Source of the DNA: Kistimonas sp964291485
Lineage (GTDB): Bacteria > Pseudomonadota > Gammaproteobacteria > Pseudomonadales > Endozoicomonadaceae
Direction: 5' to 3'
Length of the DNA: 64,000 nucleotides
Assembly (NCBI GenBank): GCA_964291485.2
Contig: OZ220224.1
Location: 930,001 to 994,000, forward strand
The position numbers and the translations under genes are program-made. The first letter of the stretch is position 1; each line of letters begins with the position of its first letter. Positions 23,860 to 33,192 of this stretch are shown here, in pieces. Under the pieces are notes generated by a model. The model was not told the DNA's origin, did no database searches, and was given only the letters and a program-made list of their open reading frames with translations.

Positions 23860-26577
23860 CTACCGCCGTTGAACCTTCGTCGGTTGTTTGGGATGTTTTC
23901 TGTCCTGATTGATAATGTTGGCGCATCGGTAGCAACGTTTTGCCACTTCATGGTGTCGATCTTCAGGCTTAATCGCGTCTTTTCGTTTTTTATAGTCTTC
24001 TGAGTCATACCAGTCATCATCATAAATATGGCCTATTGAGGATAGTACTGAAGCCAGTTGTACACGAAACCGTTTGGCACCCTCCTTCAATAGCACATCC
24101 AGATTATCAGAAGACAATAGTTTTTCTTCTGGATTATCAAGCCAATCATCCGGTAGCTGGGTAACCAGCCAGCCTTCTTTAGCAAGGTCCTTGACTGTAG
24201 TTTCCAGGATGGCCAGCGCTTTAGCCCGAAGTTCAGCTTTTATTATTCTGATGGGTTTATTCTGTTCCTTCGCCAGTTTCCTGAGTGAATAATAATCGTA
24301 AGCCTGCATGCGTAATACCCAAGCTTTCCATTGCCTAATATTCGCTTTCAGCACAGAGTTGGTATGTGTCGCTAAAAAAGCATCAAGTGCTTGAATGACT
24401 TCCTCGTAATTACTCTTGAAATAGTAAAGTTGACTGATCATGCGGTGCAGTTTGACACGCTCCTCCTTGGTTATCGTCATTACACCTTCGACAACACTCT
24501 CCTCAAACATTGGAGGTACAGAAAAGGCGCTCGCTTCCGGCGTTGGTTCGGCCTGCCGGGTTAGCATCTGCTCCATTTTGGGCATCAAAACCGCTTCAAC
24601 CTGGGGGGATAATGACTCTGGCGCTACAGCCATTTTGGGAGGCGTAGCTTTTTGCTGATGCTCTGATGGGGCTCGCTTACCACCACATTTGCGCTTTCTC
24701 CCTTTCCCTTTGCCATGGAATGGCAGCGTTTCAGCTTGATGCTGAACATCTTGGCCAGGTGTCGGCTGTTGATCCGCCAGGTCCTGCATCCACGCCTGAA
24801 CCTGTATCACCAGGGGATCGGTATCACCAACCCCCTGTGAACAGATATAATCGTAAAACGATGTTAAACTTTGATGAGCTACAGAATACGCACCGAGTTT
24901 TTCCTGAATTCGTGCCATAGAGCGTTTTAGCTCTTTAAACGTATTCGCTTGAACACGAAGAGAGCTTTCCGCGACTCGCAGCGCTTCTATTTTTTCATTT
25001 TGATTCGTTATCCTGTCAGCTTTACGTTCATAGAGAAAGCCAAGCAGAGAAGTATAGATTCGTGATTGCCTTCTTTTATTTCTTTGCAGCGCTTCCAGGC
25101 GCCCAATCGCTGTCTCCTCCTCATTTTTGGCAATATCTGACAGTGCTAACAAAACAGATTCGTCCAGTTTGGAATATTTTTTCAGTCGATCAGCTTTATC
25201 CTGTTGGCCATTAGCCGTATAGAAAATGGCCATTTGGGTAGCGATGACCTCTACCAATAGTTGTTCAGGTTTTGTTAGTTCAAATATTTCCTCATATAAG
25301 CCGTCTACTTCACGTAAAGTTTTTTCATCACATGGGTATAATTCTCGCAAGCATTCCATCGCTCGTTCTGGATTTTTATCATATGGTCTTCGCCTATAAA
25401 CAGGATTTGCCGACAAATCGAGATCTTGGCTAATCCTAATAAAAAAACTCAATATTGTATGTTCTGATGCTAATTCAACGGTGTCATCAAAAACTTCAGC
25501 TTGGCCAGCTTCAAAGTATCGAATAATCAGATCTTTATATGCATTTTGTTTTTGAATATCTGTTTTGCTTTTTTCAAGACGTTCCAGGGTAAAGGTTAAG
25601 AGTAATGCCTCACGCCTCTGATGTTTCACATCTTTCCATGCTGCAGAAAGCAACGTATCATGGATTTTTGCTAACATAGTATGCTCAAATAAACAATGAG
25701 TATTATTTTTTGTCAGTAAACTTAGCTGCTCCATATATAATTTGAAAATTTGTCTACTATTGATATTATCCGCTTTTGTTAGAGTTTTCCTACTTATATA
25801 AGGATTAAAGTATTTCTCATCCTTGTTGACAGAATAAACAAGATACGTTGTATAACTATAAGCTAACTGTTGCTTCTCAAAAGTTCCGAGGTTTTCGTTC
25901 TTCAAAATGTGATTGAATTCCTCTTTTCTATTTGAGTATTTGTCATGGTTCGGCTTATCTTTTTCATGCTCATCCAAAAGGTTATCGACTTTATGGTGAA
26001 GTAAATGATATTCAAAAACAGATAACGGCTCTTCCGTCTCATCTCTGTCTTGATGAAAATAATCGCTTAGTTTTGATGCTATTTTTTTGCAGGATTCAAG
26101 TGTTGGCGCTGTACTTAAATCACATGATGCAGCTCTTAGTAACAAAAATTCAATATCACTAAACGTGTCTATGAGTTCTTGGTTAGTAAATTTCTGACCT
26201 CCTATCTTTTTAAGGTGGACAAGTTGAATACGTAATGCCGCTTCTCTGAATAATGAGACAGGCGTTGCTGCTTCTTTATTTTTTTCTTCTAAAGTATCCA
26301 GTCTACTTTGAACTGTAGCTGCAAGCTCTGAAGGGTTGAGTATTTCTTCATCAAAAATCCGGACTGCCGGTTCATCAGCACTTGAACCTGCTGTCAGGTT
26401 GTATTGCTCAACAAGGGGATCGACTGTTTTTTCGGCTCTTCTTGTATGCAGCTCACGCGGGGATGGGGCTCCTGCGAATGAGGGAAATGCTGACGATGGT
26501 CCTGCGGCGTCTAAATCTTGAGAAGGTCTACGTTGCGATACCGATGCTCCACTTGCTATTGGTTTGGATGCTTCCAT
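23860..26577 (-). CDS. Large helical orphan protein with Lys/Arg-rich cluster
   Basis: I do not recognise this 905-residue protein. The first 50 residues are Ser/Ala/Pro-rich and look disordered, without a Sec signal. Residues 80-600 and 700-860 are mainly amphipathic helices with TPR-like spacing (for example ALLLTFTLERLEKSKTDIQK, QLYYFKSNYEEVIQALDAFL). A low-complexity hinge near residue 625 contains GKGKGRKRKCGGKRAP, which would pass as a nuclear localisation signal in a eukaryotic cell. The base composition is more AT-rich than that of its neighbours. The start at 26577 has GGAG nine bases upstream. The layout fits a secreted host-interaction protein, but a cytosolic TPR scaffold is possible. 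Confidence 0.7.
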   Translation of the reverse strand: MEASKPIASGASVSQRRPSQDLDAAGPSSAFPSFAGAPSPRELHTRRAEKTVDPLVEQYNLTAGSSADEPAVRIFDEEILNPSELAATVQSRLDTLEEKNKEAATPVSLFREAALRIQLVHLKKIGGQKFTNQELIDTFSDIEFLLLRAASCDLSTAPTLESCKKIASKLSDYFHQDRDETEEPLSVFEYHLLHHKVDNLLDEHEKDKPNHDKYSNRKEEFNHILKNENLGTFEKQQLAYSYTTYLVYSVNKDEKYFNPYISRKTLTKADNINSRQIFKLYMEQLSLLTKNNTHCLFEHTMLAKIHDTLLSAAWKDVKHQRREALLLTFTLERLEKSKTDIQKQNAYKDLIIRYFEAGQAEVFDDTVELASEHTILSFFIRISQDLDLSANPVYRRRPYDKNPERAMECLRELYPCDEKTLREVDGLYEEIFELTKPEQLLVEVIATQMAIFYTANGQQDKADRLKKYSKLDESVLLALSDIAKNEEETAIGRLEALQRNKRRQSRIYTSLLGFLYERKADRITNQNEKIEALRVAESSLRVQANTFKELKRSMARIQEKLGAYSVAHQSLTSFYDYICSQGVGDTDPLVIQVQAWMQDLADQQPTPGQDVQHQAETLPFHGKGKGRKRKCGGKRAPSEHQQKATPPKMAVAPESLSPQVEAVLMPKMEQMLTRQAEPTPEASAFSVPPMFEESVVEGVMTITKEERVKLHRMISQLYYFKSNYEEVIQALDAFLATHTNSVLKANIRQWKAWVLRMQAYDYYSLRKLAKEQNKPIRIIKAELRAKALAILETTVKDLAKEGWLVTQLPDDWLDNPEEKLLSSDNLDVLLKEGAKRFRVQLASVLSSIGHIYDDDWYDSEDYKKRKDAIKPEDRHHEVAKRCYRCANIINQDRKHPKQPTKVQRR

Positions 26578-26799
26578 GATGTGTACTCCAAAAACATATT
26601 GCCGCTAATCTGATTCATTCTCTTGATAGGTGCCTATGCTTTCAGTACCCAGCCATCAATAATCATCCGTTGTCGCAATGACTGTATGTACCAAAGTAGC
26701 TCCCTTGCAGGTACAGGCTATGACCTGCCGCTTATCAGGAAGTTCCGGTTGGAATGGATTCAGTCTGCCTCTGGCGTTGAAAGAACAAACCGTGAAAAG
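26578..26799 (-). other. Upstream region of the helical orphan gene
   Basis: This region of about 220 bases probably carries the promoter of the minus-strand orphan gene. Small open frames on the plus strand have no recognisable products. No clear operator or repeat is visible. Confidence 0.35.
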
Positions 26800-27640
26800 G
26801 TTACAGAAGCCATCCGAAGCACTGCAACAGCAGAAGGATCTATGTCATTCTGAACAGTCTTGAAGGTCTTGCGGCTAACGCTATTTGTCGTATCTTCACC
26901 GTTGACAGGCATACTGTCTGTACCGGTTTACAATTTTGGGCGTTGGAAGGATTCCAGATCTCCTTCAACGGCAAAGGCTCGGCCGTCCCTGCAGACTGGT
27001 GCCGGTGATGTGAAAGGCTGGTAGAGCGGGTAAAAGACGAATCCCGTCAGATCAAAGTCCTCAGTGCTGGACTGGCTTCGGAAACAGCTAGGAGCTTCTC
27101 ATCGCGAACGGCGTTGCACACGCTAAAAACTGAATTTGGCGTATCAATGAGGCTGTCGTTCGAGCAGATATACGCGTTTTTGAGGGTATTCTTTGATGCA
27201 GAATCACAAGGTCAGTCGTTATTCTCTGCATTTTCTGATGAACCCGGATTCAGGCTAATCCGCAATGTGTCGCATACATGGTGGGAGATTAGTGAAACGC
27301 TGCTTATTCCCTCGCCGCCCTTATCGGCGGATGAATGTACAGAATTTCCTCAACCGAAGCTGTGAGTTGCCTTACTCTGTCATAGTGGGATAGGTGACCA
27401 GTGAGGTAGTCATCGCAGGCTGCGATGACTTTATTGAACAGAAATATTGCGATAAACCATGCATCATCGTGATCGATAATGCTTCTATGCATATCAGCCG
27501 GTTATTTCGGGATGTTCAGGATATCTGGAGGCGGGAGAAGAATCTGCATATTGTCAGGCTGCCACCTGTTCGCCATAGCTGACCCTGATCGAAATCGTGT
27601 GGAGAATGGTTAAGTATTACTGGGTAAATTTGTCAGCCAA
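26800..27640 (+). pseudogene. Degenerate IS630-family transposase
   Basis: Fragments in several frames together resemble an IS630-type transposase. They include an N-terminal helix-turn-helix part (RIYVILNSLEGLAANAICRI, about 26838-26990), a middle piece (AFSDEPGFRLIRNVSHTWWE near 27225-27290), and the DDE piece IIVIDNASMHISRLF, followed by WRREKNLHIVRLPPV (27450-27580), which matches the usual vLDNaxxHrs motif. Stops and frameshifts separate them, and the last fragment terminates early. I could not define terminal repeats or TA duplications. The relic is inactive. Confidence 0.7.
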
Positions 27641-27876
27641 TGCTGGTGGTGAATCCCTGTAAAGAGGAAATAATGCGAGTACTGGGTGGCTACGGTACCA
27701 GGTATGAGATTATTTTCTGATGACTGAATAATCATGGTATTTGCCAGGACTCACGTTTACCCTTCTGGCAATAACCTTATCCATCAATCGTATTTTTAAG
27801 ACTCAAGTGATTATCCGGCAGTACTGTTTAATACCCTCGTTTTTATTACTTCGGTAACGGCCTTTTATAGAAACCG
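27641..27876. other. Non-coding stretch before the metallo-hydrolase gene end
   Basis: This is 236 bases with no gene. Near the 3' end of the metallo-hydrolase gene, TAACGG and CCGTTA (27847-27872) could form a small hairpin without a U-tract. The rest shows nothing recognisable. Confidence 0.3.
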
Positions 27877-28581
27877 TTAGGGTGTTGCTGAATCTGTGGA
27901 TTCACGAAGGCTATGGATATTGTCATCTATAGCATGCGTCCACTCATCCCGGGTGACTTCACCGATAGCCATTTCTCCAACCGAGGCGCTGCATAACACG
28001 ACATCCGGTTGCAGTTCTCGCAGTCTCATCAAGCTGTGAGCAAGACGAGATGAACAGCCGCCCTGATCAACCATGACATAGGTCGACCATTGCGAATCTG
28101 ACAGGAAGAAAGTGTCGCCAGTCAATAAATACGTTAAGCCGGTGGGGGAGCGGTAGAGGTAAGAAAAACCGCCTGCCGTATGGCCTGGGGTCGGAATAGC
28201 GATAAAGCCTGAAGCCAGCGTTGTGATGCCTGTAAGCGTCAGACTGACATCCCGCTGAGAGATATAGGGGGCTTCAAGCCGGTCAATACATAAGCGGGGA
28301 TGATAGGCTTCATTGATCAACTGCAGGGAGTCACCGGCTTCATGGCGATGGCTGAGGCACTGCAGCCTGACGCCGCCGAGTTCCCCCATCGCCTGAATGT
28401 CGTCGATATTACTGGTGTTATAAACCAGGATATTGCCTTCATCATGACGAATGAGATAAGCATGGGTATTCACATTGGAAAAAGGGTTTTCCAATGTGGC
28501 TTGCCATAAATCTTCATAGCATTGCTGCATGAAACAAGCCTCATTGATCGCCTGATTTGAGCATAGTTTGCGCTCAGGCAT
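27877..28581 (-). CDS. MBL-fold metallo-hydrolase
   Basis: This protein of about 234 residues has the metallo-beta-lactamase fold. Metal ligands are visible as SHRHEAGD (a variant of HxHxDH), the TPGHTAGGFSYLY histidine and LLTGDTFF with the bridging aspartate. The final His of the first motif is replaced, so only one metal may bind tightly. The start at 28581 (MPERKLCSN) avoids overlap with the neighbouring SDR relic; the open frame extends to 28683. The family includes glyoxalase II-like and lactonase-like hydrolases; the substrate is unknown. Confidence 0.78.
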   Translation of the reverse strand: MPERKLCSNQAINEACFMQQCYEDLWQATLENPFSNVNTHAYLIRHDEGNILVYNTSNIDDIQAMGELGGVRLQCLSHRHEAGDSLQLINEAYHPRLCIDRLEAPYISQRDVSLTLTGITTLASGFIAIPTPGHTAGGFSYLYRSPTGLTYLLTGDTFFLSDSQWSTYVMVDQGGCSSRLAHSLMRLRELQPDVVLCSASVGEMAIGEVTRDEWTHAIDDNIHSLRESTDSATP

Positions 28582-28607
28582 ATCTTCCCGATAGACAGCG
28601 GTTGATG

Positions 28608-29362
28608 CTAATCGTTCATCATTTTTTTCGTGATACTGGCAACGACAGATTTCGGCAGTATGCGCGCCAGTCGAATCAGCCACCGGAGTGAAAAGGGGAA
28701 AAGGTAATCACGTTTTTCTTTTTCCATGGCATACACCATGTGTTTCGCGGCTGTTGTTTCCGAGATTTCAAACGGGGCCGGGATACCATCATCGGATACG
28801 CGCTCAGTGGCGACGAATCCCGGATACAGTGACAGGAACTTGATATTCCACGGGGCAAGTTCAATACGGCAGGTATCCATTAAAATCCGGCCGGCGGCTT
28901 TGGCTGCCGAGTAGGGACCTTGCCTGGGCAGGCCCAGAAAGCCGGGCAGTGAATTGGTATGGGCAATCAAACCGTGTTTCTGCTGCTTCATGACTGCAAT
29001 CACAGGCAACAGGCTGTAGACGAGCGTGTTGTAGTTTATCGCCATATTGTGGAGCACCGGCTCTGCAGCAGTCGTTGCCATATCGAAAGACGGCCCGTCA
29101 CCGACATTGATGAGTGCAGCGTCTATGGTCCCGAAGGTTTTGACGATCAATTGTACGGCGTCTTTCATAGCTTCTTGCAGACAGAGCGTCTGCAGCTATC
29201 GGCAGACACTGGCTGCCATTGCCGATGATCTCCTCAGCGAGTGATACGAGCAGGCTTTCCCTGCGGGCAAGCACGACAATGTTGTTATTTCTAAGGCTTA
29301 ACCTGCTTTCCAATCCCGGAAGAGGCGCCTACGATGAGTATGGTTTTGTTAGTCAAATTCAT
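28608..29362 (-). pseudogene. Short-chain dehydrogenase/reductase, frameshifted
   Basis: The gene starts at 29362 with NKTILIVGASSGIGK (the NAD(P) binding TGxxxGxG-type motif), then stops a few codons later. A second frame continues as NNNIVVLARRESLLVSLAEE. A third frame, from about 29168, carries the remaining three quarters. That part includes the SDR motifs AALINVGDG, HTNSLPGFLG and the catalytic YSAAK (in GPYSAAKAAG). Two frameshifts are therefore needed to join it, so it is a recent pseudogene unless the assembly is wrong. The C-terminal helix LRWLIRLARILPK resembles membrane-associated DltE-like SDRs. Confidence 0.8.
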
Positions 29363-29460
29363 GGCTTAAACGGCTTCAAGCTGTTTGCGATTACCAGGCA
29401 TGGTTTGATGTGTGTACCGGATAAGAGCATGCGCCGCTGTGATGCCGCGGCGTGGCAGGA

Positions 29461-29964
29461 CTATTGGTCGGGAAATGACACCTCTTCTGTGCCACGATTC
29501 CGGTTACGGATAACAACCGTACCTGCTAATTTGTCATGCCAGCCCTGTTTCTTGCTATCCCAGGCGACCCATAGGAAGCCGAGAAACAGTGGAATCATGG
29601 ATACGATGTAACCAATGTAGCGGATTACAAACTGCGCGGTTGAGGGCTTTTGGCCGGTTTTTGCATCGACAATGATGGCTTTGATTGCCATCTTTCCCGG
29701 GGTCGCCGACTTATAGGACCAGAAAGCCAAGGTTACCGCTATCGGAAAAATATAATTGATAAATACGTCAAACGGCCCATGAATGAAGGTCTCTGATGCG
29801 TAGTAATTGCTGCCATACACCATAAAGAGTAATGGAGCTGTAATAAGGACTATTAACAGAGAGTCGATGATGGAAGCCCCCGTTCTTATCCAGAAACCGG
29901 CATATTCATATTGCTCGTCGTCACGCTTTAGATCGGATTGTGGTGTTTCGTATACATTGGTCAT
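29461..29964 (-). CDS. RDD family membrane protein
   Basis: This 167-residue protein has three to four transmembrane helices. The family signature includes AGFWIRTGASIIDSLLIV (Arg and Asp of RDD), ATPGKMAIKAIIVDAKTG and WVAWDSKKQGWHDKLAGTVV. RDD proteins are inner-membrane proteins of mostly unknown function; a few are proposed ion antiporters. It lies upstream of the SDR relic on the same strand. The ribosome binding site is weak. Confidence 0.87.
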   Translation of the reverse strand: MTNVYETPQSDLKRDDEQYEYAGFWIRTGASIIDSLLIVLITAPLLFMVYGSNYYASETFIHGPFDVFINYIFPIAVTLAFWSYKSATPGKMAIKAIIVDAKTGQKPSTAQFVIRYIGYIVSMIPLFLGFLWVAWDSKKQGWHDKLAGTVVIRNRNRGTEEVSFPDQ

Positions 29965-30068
29965 GGTTTGGTCTTTTTGTTTAAGTGTTGTCTTATGATG
30001 AGATGGTAATAATTTTGAGGCTGGCTTGTCGTTAAGTTCGAGTACAAGTTACCCGCAGATAAATGGTT

Positions 30069-30836
30069 TTAAAACCAATAGTTAACGCCAATCCTGACAT
30101 TAGACATTTTTATTTTAACTTTGTTGTCAATAACCTGGTCAGGATAACCATCCAGTTGACTGCTTGCATTCAATGTATCGAATTCAGAGTATAAATACTC
30201 AAATTTTAAAGACCAGTTGTTGTTTAAAGCGTGTTCCATGCCCGCTCCGATCGTCCACCCTTTTTGGGTGTCTGACTTGCTTACACTGGATCGCTGGTTT
30301 TGAAAGGTTTCAGAAAAATTGAAGCGGTAGTCTAATTTGGCGAAAGACAATCCGCCTGTAACGTAGAGTAGCGAGTCCCGCCACATATAGCCGAGTTTGG
30401 GGCGCAAAGAAAGGGTGTGCTTGATATTAACCCGACTGATCGTTTGGAATGTGTGTGCTGGTTGCGTGATATAGGTAACATTACCACTGTTTAGCTTGAG
30501 CGTTTTATCCGCGTCTAAATAATCCGCTTCAATACCAAAAATGAAATCATTCCATGCATAATTCCATCCTATGTTGATACCGGCAGATACATTTCTGCCT
30601 GATGGTGAGCCAGACCCTGCATCCTTCAGTTGAGGGTAGTCTTCGTTGATAAAGTACGAACCTGCGTTGGAACTGGTATCAATTATGGATTTGTAGTGGT
30701 TTCCGTTGATGTGGCTACCTATGTAGAAACGGCTCCATGTTGCTTCATGAGGTTTGTTATCAGCCAATGAGCAGCTGGCTGCTGTTGATAATAGTATCAG
30801 GGTGAATAAATTAAGCTTGGTCCTTTGCTTATCCAT
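30069..30836 (-). CDS. Outer-membrane beta-barrel protein (Omp25/Opa-like porin family)
   Basis: This 255-residue protein has a signal peptide (NLFTLILLSTAASCSLA) and alternating aromatic strands. They include FYIGSHINGN, GINIGWNYAWNDFIFGIEAD, LRPKLGYMWRDSLLYVTGGL and GWTIGAGMEHALNNNWSLKF, ending in VRIGVNYWF with the terminal Phe required for BAM recognition. This is the pattern of eight-stranded porin-family or opacity-type proteins. GAGGAT lies six bases before the ATG. A role in adhesion or immune interaction is possible but unproven. Confidence 0.85.
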   Translation of the reverse strand: MDKQRTKLNLFTLILLSTAASCSLADNKPHEATWSRFYIGSHINGNHYKSIIDTSSNAGSYFINEDYPQLKDAGSGSPSGRNVSAGINIGWNYAWNDFIFGIEADYLDADKTLKLNSGNVTYITQPAHTFQTISRVNIKHTLSLRPKLGYMWRDSLLYVTGGLSFAKLDYRFNFSETFQNQRSSVSKSDTQKGWTIGAGMEHALNNNWSLKFEYLYSEFDTLNASSQLDGYPDQVIDNKVKIKMSNVRIGVNYWF

Positions 30837-30967
30837 GAGTGATCCTCAGTTAGTTATTGTCAGTATGCATAAAGCATAGGCATTGTTCAGGGTTCTTATA
30901 TGCTGTGCTCTCATAACAACAGTTAGGCCTTACACTAACGCCAAGTTCAGGTGCTGCGCCGCAGGCG

Positions 30968-31147
30968 TGGTCTTTCCCCGGTAAAATGTGCAACACCCTT
31001 GATTAGTCTGTCGGGTTTGCAGGACATCAGTAGAGCACCCACTTTGAATTCACTGCTGTACTGACGTGTTTTCTTGCCAGTATTGTAAGCGGGCATGAGA
31101 GCCTCCGATCTAGTGATTTTGTTGTTCACTAAAACGGGGGAGGTTCA
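30968..31147 (-). mobile_element. 180-bp internally deleted IS3 derivative (MITE-like)
   Basis: The left end TGGTCTTTCCCCGGTAAAAT and the right end (minus strand TGAACCTCCCCCGTTTTAG) match the ends of the IS3 element at 31916. Between them only the first part of orfA remains (MPAYNTGKKTRQYSSEFKVG), joined directly to the left end. No target duplication is evident. The element could in principle be mobilised by a full-length relative. Confidence 0.8.
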
Positions 31148-31290
31148 CGGTCGGCTGGATGGACTTGTATGCAATTAAACTCATTGATTGCACTAGGTGT
31201 AAATGAGTAATGCCGACATGATGATTAATCGGTGTGCTTCCAACAACATAAAAACACTATTTAGAAAAAACGCGATCATTTAAAGTTTTT

Positions 31291-31803
31291 TTAGGTAGGA
31301 AGAGGCAGTTTTGCATAGATTTCTAGCATAGATATCATAGTGTTAAAATTTGCTTTTAATGTATTAACACTGTCTGCATTAAGAGTCACCCTGGCAACAA
31401 TTTCATCTTTTTTGTTTTTTATTTCACGTATAAATACACAAGGCTCTACTTCTTCATCGAGAGTGTCTTTATAGCTATTCAACTGATCAATTACAAAGGT
31501 TATTTCTTCAGGATAATACTGAATTATGTTGTTATCGTCGTTTTTAAGCTTTAAATTTATCATGCTTCTTTTGGGTTTTTTTTGCTCAAGAACCTCGACG
31601 CGATCTGGTACCGATCCTTTTCTCTTCTTTGCGATACTAGACGAAGAGGAAGCTTGCGCTTGCAAGCAAGACGTAAGAGCAGGTTGCCCTTTCGTGCTCA
31701 CCACGCTTCGATTGTCTGCTGATGTTCCAAGCATCACGGTAGTCGTTACTGTCTTCGTGTCCGTTGTCTGTGAATGCTGGCCTGTCGTTACGGGACGATT
31801 CAT
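31291..31803 (-). CDS. Orphan protein with bipartite basic motif
   Basis: I do not recognise this 170-residue protein. The N-terminal third is Thr/Ser/Gln-rich and looks disordered. It is followed by KKRKGSVPDRVEVLEQKKPK, which has the spacing of a bipartite nuclear localisation signal. The C-terminal half is a compact alpha/beta segment (NIIQYYPEEITFVIDQLNSY, then IREIKNKKDEIVARVTLNAD). There is no signal peptide. The start at 31803 (MNRPVTTGQ) has AAAGGA upstream; the longer frame to 31830 is less likely. It is AT-rich and is bracketed by two IS3-type elements, suggesting transfer or recent mobility. Confidence 0.65.
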   Translation of the reverse strand: MNRPVTTGQHSQTTDTKTVTTTVMLGTSADNRSVVSTKGQPALTSCLQAQASSSSSIAKKRKGSVPDRVEVLEQKKPKRSMINLKLKNDDNNIIQYYPEEITFVIDQLNSYKDTLDEEVEPCVFIREIKNKKDEIVARVTLNADSVNTLKANFNTMISMLEIYAKLPLPT

Positions 31804-31951
31804 TGTAATAAATCCTTTCAACACTATCAAAAACTGAAATAGTCGCTTATTTTTCTAATTATTGAACTGACAATTTGGTAAGGATAACGGACAATAAATT
31901 ACGGCATTTAACAGCTGATCTTTCCCCGATAAAATGGACACCTGTCTACAG

Positions 31952-32836
31952 CTAAACTGCGGTCTCGTATTCTACCGGTGATTGATAATTAAGGCTCGAG
32001 TGCAATCGAGCTAGATTATAAAAGTGCTGGATGTATCCTGCTATGCAATCTCGAAAATGCATCTCACCATAAAAGTGGGTGCCTTTTATCCGTTCTGTTT
32101 TGAACGAGTGAAAGAAAGATTCCATCTCTGCGTTATCAGTACATTGTCCAGAACGGTTCATGCTGGGAATAATGCCATAGCGTTTATGAATGTCCTGTAT
32201 CTCATGGGCTCGGTATTCGATGCCTCGATCCGTGTGGAATACCAGCCCTTCAGATGGCCTCCGGTTACGAATGGTTATCATGAGAGAGGCCTTGGTTAAC
32301 TCGACAATTCTGCGGCTGGCGAGTGACCAGCCCACGATACGGCGAGAGTACAGATCCAGTATCGCAGCGAGGTACCGCCACTTTTCCTTAACACGGATAT
32401 AGGTGACATCAGCCGCTCAGTGTTGATTGGGGGCTGTTGGTTTAGGCAGATCTTTCCGGATATTGGCAATATTCCGGTAAAAGCGGTGCAACCCAGGTGC
32501 CCGTCGATAAACACGGACGCATCGGCCTCTCCGTCCCTCTTCTTTCATCAGACGTTCAACACGTTTCCGGCTGATGAATATGCCTTCCTTACGTAGCGCC
32601 TGATGAATACGTGGGCTCACGTATACCCGACGATGTTTCTCAAATAAAGCAGTAATACGTTGCTTCAGAAATGCATCTCTATGGGCTCTCTGACAAGGTT
32701 TTCTGTGACGCCAGGCATAGAAGCCACTGGGAGAAACCCGAAGCCGCTTACATAACCAGACAATGCCAAAGCGTTGTCCATGGACGTTTACGAACGAGAA
32801 CCTTTCCTTCGTTGTTCCGCAAGAAATCGTTGCCAC
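31952..32836 (-). pseudogene. IS3 transposase OrfB with an in-frame stop
   Basis: The two open segments 32417-32836 and 31952-32335 are in the same frame and together give a 294-residue OrfB like that of the first IS3 copy. Where the intact copy reads NQHWTSDVTYI, this one reads NQH, then TGA, then AADVTYI, so a Trp codon has become a stop just before the first catalytic Asp. An A6G slippery site at 32836-32842 links it to orfA. Confidence 0.88.
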
Positions 32837-33144
32837 TTTTTTAGGAAATCGTTCTCCATACGTAGCGCTTCATTTTCCCGTTCAAGCTGTTTAAGACGAT
32901 CAGGCTCAGGAGGCTGTTCAGGTCGTTCAATGGCTTTGAGATCGGCCGGTATCTTACGCTTATCTGCCACAAGCTTGCCCTCGAAGTATTCCTTGCGCCA
33001 ACGGGACAACATAAAGGGACGGATGTCCAGTGATTGCATAACATCCTTGATTAGCCTGTCGGGTTTGCAGGACATCAGCACAGCACCCACTTTGAATTCA
33101 CTGTTGTACTGACGTGTTTTCTTACCAGTCTTGTAAGCGGGCAT
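32788..33144 (-). CDS. IS3-family transposase OrfA
   Basis: This 118-residue OrfA starts MPAYKTGKKTRQYNSEFKVG, with GGAGG five bases upstream. It carries the helix-turn-helix (RLIKDVMQSLDIRPFMLSRW) and the leucine zipper (LKQLERENEALRMENDFLKK). It is the partner of the broken orfB, so the element can make OrfA but no full OrfAB fusion. Confidence 0.9.
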   Translation of the reverse strand: MPAYKTGKKTRQYNSEFKVGAVLMSCKPDRLIKDVMQSLDIRPFMLSRWRKEYFEGKLVADKRKIPADLKAIERPEQPPEPDRLKQLERENEALRMENDFLKKWQRFLAEQRRKGSRS

Positions 33145-33192
33145 GACAGCCTCCGATCTAGTGATTTTGTTGTCCACTAAAACGGAGGTTCA

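Larger units (their letters stand above)
31916..33192 (-). mobile_element. IS3-family insertion sequence, 1277 bp, inactivated
   Basis: The ends are TGATCTTTCCCCGATAAAAT on the left and, on the minus strand, TGAACCTCCGTTTTAGTGGA on the right. It is related to the element at 1310 but clearly distinct in sequence. Flanking bases (AGC left, GGT right) give no target duplication, so one flank may have been rearranged. orfA is intact, but orfB has a nonsense codon. Confidence 0.9.
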
